This document shows positions 57,801-64,000 of a stretch of DNA of 64,000 nt, one piece after another. Both the position numbers and the translations under genes were made by a program. The stretch spans positions 29,315,298-29,379,297 of the forward strand of contig OX393557.1 of assembly GCA_947650365.1 (NCBI GenBank), in the 5' to 3' direction. Each line of letters opens with the position of its first letter. The stretch's first letter is position 1. Below the pieces are notes generated by a model, which was given only the letters and a program-made list of their open reading frames with translations, was not told the DNA's origin and did not search any database. The DNA comes from Chamaelirium japonicum. Its lineage: Eukaryota > Streptophyta > Magnoliopsida > Liliales > Melanthiaceae.

Positions 57801-59598
57801 GACAATCACAAGTTTAAGCCTTAGATATAATCCTAGGATTGATGCTTCTATGTGCAAATGCAAGATATGAATGACTGGTGAAATTAGAAGTTCAGTTAAG
57901 TTCAAGATGGAATAAAGTTTGGAAGGACACTTGCCCTCGAAGATCTTAAACACTTGATCAGATGAAAGACGGAACTGTCATTACTTCGTTGAATGTAATG
58001 CTAAGTCTGGGGAAGCGTCTAACATACTTCAGTGAGAGAACCTTTTTCTCAACCTCTAAAGCCATTGGGAATGGATGTGCAAACAGAATTCAACAAGAAG
58101 GTGGGTTCGTCGGATGTAGTTGGGCAAAGGAATGTTGTTCCAAGGTAGGTTAGGGTTAAGATATTGGTAGGCTTATGTGAGTGAGGTTCCGACAAGTATT
58201 ATGGCCAATGATGGGATTCAGATATGGTGTTTTCAAATCTAGACTGCTTTCTGTCCAGATCAGGTTTGGCTCTGTTTTGATGTCTTTGAGAAGGAAATTG
58301 AAGGCTTTGATGGTGCAAATGTCAAGAAATGATGGGGATTTGATGTGGATGCATTTTGGAGGCTTAGGATGAAGGCATATGGTTGGTTTGTGAAGGTTCG
58401 GTTCAGGTTTTCAGATTCCTGTAGAAAGAGAAAAATAGATGGGGTTTCGGTCGATTTTGCTTGTTTTGATGGGGCATTGATGGAAGTTTAAGGCTCAGAT
58501 TTGGGAGGTGTGCAGAAAATACCGAAAATAGCTGAAATAGACGAGAAAGAGAGGGAGAAGTTAGAAGATAATTTCACTTACACCCTTCCAGACTCACTCC
58601 AGTAGAATGAAATCGCTTCAAGGGACCTTGAATCACAAGATGAAAGGAAAAAAGCCAAAACTTCTTTCTTATTTTCGGATTTTTAATCAGCTAATAGAGA
58701 AAGTGGATTTTAATAAATCGATCCTTAAAAATATGTCTAATTGAGTATTAACCCCTGCAAACGAACTATTTGAATATAGATTTGATGCAGGACGGATGAG
58801 GGGGGTCCTGCCAAATAGGAAAGGCTCTTGCTCTAGGTTAAAATTTTGGATTTGGAAATATTATATTCCAAAAATATTAATATTTAAATAAAATAAAAAA
58901 AATTAGTCTGGAAATATTAAAAAAAATCCTATACGACTAGATTCTCCTGCATTAATAGTGTTTGTACGTACCCGTTTTAGGGGCCAACTGATACCGATAT
59001 TTTCAACCATGCTCCAACCCATTAACCAACCTGAGAATTTTCACATTTCTGCCTTTTCTTTTCCTTTCAGATTTGTGATCTCTGTTTATGAAGATTCCAT
59101 TTTTTTCAAATTAATTAGAAAGCCTGCTCTTCTCAATTACCACATCCACAAAATAATGTTACAAAAGTTTCTATACATTCTATTACTTTAATTTCAACTT
59201 AGTTTTTGGTATTTTGCACCAATAAGCATATGATTCTTCCATCGATTAGTTTTTGGAGTATCATATGGTCATTTCAAACTCCTATGATTCATTTTTCGAT
59301 CCTTATTTAGACAGTTACTTATTTAGTCATTTGTAACTGTATTTTATGGTTAATTTGCAGGGCATGAGGCTTTTACCAACAGGTCGCAAGAGTTCACTTG
59401 CAATAATTATGTATTCATCAATTGTGAGTGTTGGCCTTAGTATGCTGTTTAGACTTGTCCAACCCTATCTCCTCTTACAAAAATAATTTTATGTTCAAAT
59501 TATAGGTGGGGGTTTCTACTTTTCTCCTACACTGCTTGTCTGGATTATTTCGTTCGATGCTTGTGGAGATGGGAATCAACAAAGACCTGCACAATCCT
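54895..59598 (+). CDS. TMEM194/NEMP (PNET2-type) nuclear-envelope protein, 5' six exons, partial
   Basis: Exons read: 54895-54994, 55062-55284, 55386-55543, 55644-55753 (or ending 55723), 59361-59423 and 59506-59598; GT-AG introns with consistent phases. The start is the ATG before a hydrophobic signal-like segment (SVLAVVVLIPIHHLVV). The lumenal domain has CNRAHIHGLSRL, ELCFHRNASLGVGMCP and WVRSMSPYGHRILDIR. Exon 4 begins the membrane region (FLFHRPVFLLLGMAMM). Exon 5 gives the family motif GMRLLPTGRKSS and exon 6 FLLHCLSGLFRSMLVEMGI. Relatives are inner-nuclear-membrane proteins that bind chromatin. An exon for the expected FYYSSAMA-like membrane segment (about 21 codons) was not found in the 3.6-kb intron 4, and later exons were not seen before 64000. 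The gene may be split by long TE-filled introns, or broken. Confidence 0.8.
55778..56378. repeat. Dispersed repeat, copy 2, inside intron 4 of the PNET2-type gene
   Basis: Matches 19861-20470. The inner foldback element runs from AATACTTCGCTCCAACAG (about 56056) to CTGTTGGAGCGAAGTATT (about 56305), with ATCACTAGTGAT palindromes in both arms. Unlike copy 1, the right half is not completely duplicated, although a partial second CAGAACTCTGAACCGATAAA follows at 56346. Confidence 0.75.
56379..59360. other. Long intron sequence without recognised features
   Basis: AT-rich, with a short direct repeat (CATTTTGCGGTATTGAGTTG at about 56370 and 56430). 57900-58500 is slightly richer in G with a few short frames lacking motifs. 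I searched by eye for the missing membrane exon of the PNET2-type gene and did not find it. Confidence 0.4.
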
Positions 59599-59838
59599 GT
59601 ATGTAAGTTTATGTCTGCTATGCCCATTATATCCTTTGCTGTGAACGAGTGAGAGAGAAAGAGAGAGGCATCTGCTGTCGCGTACGAGTGGGATCCCCTC
59701 TCATGCGATCCAGCTGTTAATAGATGTGAATCTCACTCGTCCGCATCCGACGACTGCAAGTGCGCCACTTTCATCGAACGACAGCAAACACGCTCACATG
59801 TTCGGCAGCCTTAATCTCCAAAAAGGCTGACAGCTCAC

Positions 59839-59857
59839 CTCTCTCTCTCTCTCTCTC

Positions 59858-59920
<63 letters not shown>
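59839..59920. repeat. Compound (CT)n(GT)n(AT)n microsatellite
   Basis: CT repeats to 59857, GT to about 59866, then AT to 59920, directly abutting foldback element A. Confidence 0.95.
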
Positions 59921-60852
<932 letters not shown>

Positions 60853-60863
60853 TATATATATAT

Positions 60864-61312
60864 GTCTGGTTTGTAGGTTCGGATATTGATGTCTTTGAGT
60901 TGAACTTCTGAATAGTCGAAAGATTGTTGACACGAGATGTGATCTCGAAGTTCAACCGAAGCCTACGTCTCCGTGCTATAAGGAGCAATATGAATTCACT
61001 AACACTTGCACTGAAGTGACCTCGACAGGCCGAGTGTCACTGGTTTTTCTTCGAAAAGAAGATCGAAAGTTTAGGATGTCAGAGCTCAGGATATTTCGAA
61101 AGTCTAATTCAGAAATCAGATATTCGATCTCTTACACTTGTCGGGTCTGCTATTTATAGATTTTTTTGGACGGGAACCGGGATAGAAGGCGGTTTTCTAC
61201 AACTATCGTTTGGATCCTGACGGGGGCTGGTGGGCTCCATTGTTGTCTCTAGGGACCCCTAGGTAGGGCTGGTGGGTCCCGTTGTGAGGCGTTGGTCAAA
61301 ATTCGCACCCAC

Positions 61313-61313
<1 letters not shown>
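60864..61313. other. Unassigned segment between foldback elements
   Basis: Contains CTATTTATAGA (about 61150), a promoter-like site, and could be an LTR fragment, but no ends were found. Confidence 0.35.

Positions 61314-61398
<85 letters not shown>
61314..61398. repeat. (AT)n microsatellite
   Basis: About 42 AT units left of element C. Confidence 0.95.
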
Positions 61399-61400
<2 letters not shown>

Positions 61401-61761
61401 GTAGCGATCCAGTGAGATATGAGATATATGAGATAACTTTGAGAAACCTATCTATAGGTTTTTGAATTTGATGAAAATTGGTGGGCATGCTCTCTATAGC
61501 AAGTCGATCATCGTCACAAAAAATCATTAAATTATAAAACCTGTAAGGGCATCAAATGTTAGAAGATTTATCGACCGTCCATTAAAACCAATAATTTGAA
61601 TTGTGTATTTGATGCCTCTAGAGGTTTTAGAATTTGATTATTGTTTGTGAGGATGATCAACTTGCCATAGAGAGCATGCTCCCCAATTTTCATCAAATTC
61701 TAAAACCTCTAGATAGGTTTCTCAAAGTTATCTCATAGAAGAGTTATCTCACTGGATTGTT

Positions 61762-61764
<3 letters not shown>
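61399..61764. mobile_element. Foldback element C
   Basis: Inverted ends share ATCCAGTGAGATA and ATGAGATAACTTTGAGAAA then CCTATCTA. Inner arms contain AATTTGATGAAAATTGG and a partner ending CCAATTTTCATCAAATT, as in element A. Confidence 0.8.

Positions 61765-61806
<42 letters not shown>
61765..61806. repeat. (AT)n microsatellite
   Basis: About 20 AT units between elements C and D. Confidence 0.95.
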
Positions 61807-61808
<2 letters not shown>

Positions 61809-62359
61809 GGAGGGTGACTTTGTATGCCCATGCATGGAAGGCATCAATGTATGCTCTTCTATTAACATATATAGAGGTTTCCAAATTTGCTAATTTTTTG
61901 TGGCGATGATATCTATGTTGAGATGATCATCCTCACCAAAAATCAGCAAGTTCTGAAACCTCTAAGCATTTCAAATAAGCTCATCAAATTAACGGTTGAA
62001 ATAGATAGACGATACAACTTTTATCATTTTGATACACCTAGAGGCTTCAAAATTTGCTGATTTTTGGTGAGGGTGATCATCTTGTTATAGATAGTATATC
62101 CACAAAAATCAACAAATTCTGAAACATCTAGGTCCATCAAAATGTTAGAAGTTTTATCTGCCCTCCATTTCAACCGTTAATTTGATGAGCTAATTTTAAA
62201 TGCTTAGAGGTTTCAGAACTTGCTGATTTTTTTTGAGGATGACCATCTCAACTTAGATATCTTCTCCAAAAAAAATTAGCAAATTCGGAAACCTCTATAT
62301 ATGTTAATAGAGGAGCATATATTGAAGCCTTCAATGCATGGGTATACAAAGTCACGCTC

Positions 62360-62362
<3 letters not shown>
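61807..62362. mobile_element. Foldback element D, 556 bp
   Basis: Ends read GGGGAGGGTGACTTTGTATG and GGGGAGCGTGACTTTGTATA inward, and similarity continues for over 70 bases to ATATATAGAGGTTTCC. Inside are three local hairpins, each with arms of the AATTTGCTGATTTTTGGTGA type and a GATGATCATC or GTGATCATC core. Confidence 0.88.

Positions 62363-62451
<89 letters not shown>
62363..62451. repeat. (AT)n microsatellite
   Basis: About 44 AT units between elements D and E. Confidence 0.95.
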
Positions 62452-62455
<4 letters not shown>

Positions 62456-62683
62456 GAGAGAGATAGCTGTTACGTTGAGCTGTGAGCTGCGGTAGGAGAA
62501 AATGAGCTGCAGGTATTTTGACCCCCCTAGAAGTTTTGGAATTTGATGAAATTTGGTGAGGGTGATCATCTTACCCTAGACAACACTCTCACCAAATTTC
62601 ATCAAATTCCAAAACTCCTAAGGGGGTCAAAATACCCGCAGCTCACTTTCTAAACCGGCAGCTCACAGCTCACTGTAATATTC

Positions 62684-62684
<1 letters not shown>
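62452..62684. mobile_element. Foldback element E
   Basis: Ends share GAGAGAGA then TTGAGCTGTGAGCTGC or its near copy, leading to GGTATTTTGACCCCC. The centre is a palindrome with arms GTTTTGGAATTTGATGAAAT and a GTGATCATC core, almost the same as the inner arms of element A. Confidence 0.82.

Positions 62685-62743
<59 letters not shown>
62685..62743. repeat. Compound (CT)n(AT)n microsatellite
   Basis: CT units to 62700, then AT to 62743. Confidence 0.95.
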
Positions 62744-62746
<3 letters not shown>

Positions 62747-63127
62747 GGCCGGGATGCTACCTCTTGTAGCAACGTTTTTGCTGCTTTGACTACCCACCAC
62801 GGCTGCGCCATATGTGATCTCGGGTCGGAATCAATATTTACAACCTCCGATCACCTCCACCGGTGATCTCCACTGACACCACCTGTCGGTCCACCGATAG
62901 AGGACTCTGGTGACTACTTTCATTGTGAGTGGTCCATTCATCACCTTATCTCATTCGGCAACCTCTGACATTATCCGCAGCTGGCGACCACCTCCGATGA
63001 CTTTCAACGTCTCCCGATTGTGAGGTCGGACGATCTTTGTAATCATTCATGGCTTTTATAGCCACGAGTGACTTGTCAAAGCAGCAAAGAACACTGCTTT
63101 TGAAGGTAGCATCTTGTTTTTCTCTCT
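62744..63127. mobile_element. Element F between microsatellites
   Basis: The left end GGGATGCTACCTCTTGTAGC and the right end, read inward as AGATGCTACCTTCAAAAGC, both lead to TTTGCTGCTTTGAC. The interior is different from the other elements, GC-balanced, with CACCTCCGAT-like words, and may be captured sequence. Confidence 0.65.
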
Positions 63128-63472
63128 CTAGAGAGGAATGCTACAATGCGGCATGCGGTAATCCAATTTAGATGCACCTATTGGTTTGGGAATGTGCTGA
63201 TTTTTTGTGGATGTGTTATACATGCCATGGATAGAACGTGCATAAAAAATCAGCACCTTCCAAACCCTATAGGTGCATCAAAATTGAAATGATTCAAATA
63301 GTTGGTCGACAAAAGTCCTTTCAAATTTGATGCACCTATAGGTTTTGGAATGTGTTGATTTTTTGTGCATGTTCTATCCATGGCATGGATAACACATCCA
63401 CAAAATATCAACATATTCCAAAACCTATAAATGCATCTAAATTGGATGACCGTATGCCGCATTCTAGTATTC

Positions 63473-63478
<6 letters not shown>
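63128..63478. mobile_element. Foldback element G
   Basis: Both ends read GAGAGGAAT.CTA.AATGCGG inward and continue to ATCCAATTTAGATGCA. Two inner hairpins have arms with TTTTGGAATGTGTTGATTTT and TGCCATGGATA or CCATGGCA at the core. Confidence 0.85.

Positions 63479-63556
<78 letters not shown>
63479..63556. repeat. Compound (CT)n(AT)n microsatellite
   Basis: CT units to about 63492, then AT to 63556. Confidence 0.95.
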
Positions 63557-63558
<2 letters not shown>

Positions 63559-63950
63559 GAATAGGGAGCAAAGTCCTCTTCACTAGCCAACATGCTAGTG
63601 CACCCTATATTTAGGTGCCACGTGATATTTTTTAACCATTTTTTTAATTGGATGGTCAATTCACTCTACTTAGATCAGGATTAGAAAAGTATTCAAAAAA
63701 AAAATTTAAAACAACCTAATCGACGGCCGACAAATTTAACGGTAAATTGTAGTGCGCAAATAGCCCTTGCTATGATTAATTTAAAAATGCCACTTGGCTT
63801 TTTTTTTTTCCAATTTTTTTTCATGATCATTGTTAGGAGGGGTGAACCCACCTTGACCAACCCTTAACCCTGGTTAAAAAATGCCACGGGACACTTAAAT
63901 CGAAGGGAGGACTAGCGTGTTGGCTAGTCGGGAGGATCATGCACCATATC

Positions 63951-63953
<3 letters not shown>
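63557..63953. mobile_element. Foldback element H, inverted relative of B
   Basis: The left end GGGAATAGGGAGCAAAGTCC is like B, and the right end reads inward GGGGATATGGTGCATGATCC. Interior words such as GCAAATAGCCCTTGCTATG and CATGATCATTGTTAGGAG match B in reverse orientation. Confidence 0.82.

Positions 63954-64000
<47 letters not shown>
63954..64000. repeat. (AT)n microsatellite at the window edge
   Basis: AT units run to the end of the window. Confidence 0.95.

Overview
The window is nuclear DNA from a flowering plant. The evidence is intron-bearing genes with GT-AG splice sites, two plant gene families (a DUF4228/PADRE protein and a TMEM194/NEMP/PNET2-type nuclear-envelope protein), LTR retrotransposons of plant-specific lineages, hAT-type MITEs with 8-bp target duplications, and many AT/CT microsatellites. 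I cannot name the species. Most of the window is transposable-element DNA, with host genes as small islands.

Left part, 1-3.9 kb: a minus-strand retrotransposon gag fragment, a 115-bp hAT MITE with a perfect 8-bp duplication, the isolated last exon of a PADRE gene, a larger hAT-like inverted-repeat element, and the decayed 3' end of a PIF/Harbinger transposase gene. From 3910 to 18656 lies one degenerate Ty3/gypsy element of the Tat type, flanked by ATACT. It has G/C-tract-rich LTRs, a gag-pol frame with ten premature stops but no frameshift, a second archaeal-type RNase H, tandem repeats, and an intron-bearing antisense gene. A 2.1-kb solo LTR, of the same family as the Athila-like element further right, is inserted in its gag (flank TTAAT).

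Middle, 18.7-27.1 kb: mostly anonymous DNA and MITEs around a complete three-exon PADRE gene (22211-23141). Its last exon and 3' flank resemble the exon at 1276-1416, so the two are probably a same-strand duplicate pair.

Nest, 27100-53996: a 2.3-kb LTR (flank CTTGA, minus orientation) has been split by two younger elements. One is a non-autonomous LARD-like element (27624-39220, flank CGATG, 4.1-kb LTRs, non-coding interior with a 106-bp tandem repeat). The other is an intact 13,000-bp Athila-like element (40501-53500, flank CGACG) with one uninterrupted 1,838-codon gag-pol frame and LTRs that appear to differ by a single CT dinucleotide.

Right part, 54-64 kb: the 5' part of a PNET2-type gene. 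Six exons are readable, the fourth intron is about 3.6 kb, and one expected 21-codon exon was not found. After exon 6 comes a dense cluster of at least eight foldback elements, each sitting between (AT)n tracts. Several share the same internal hairpin pattern. This cluster is the best candidate in the window for something not well described.
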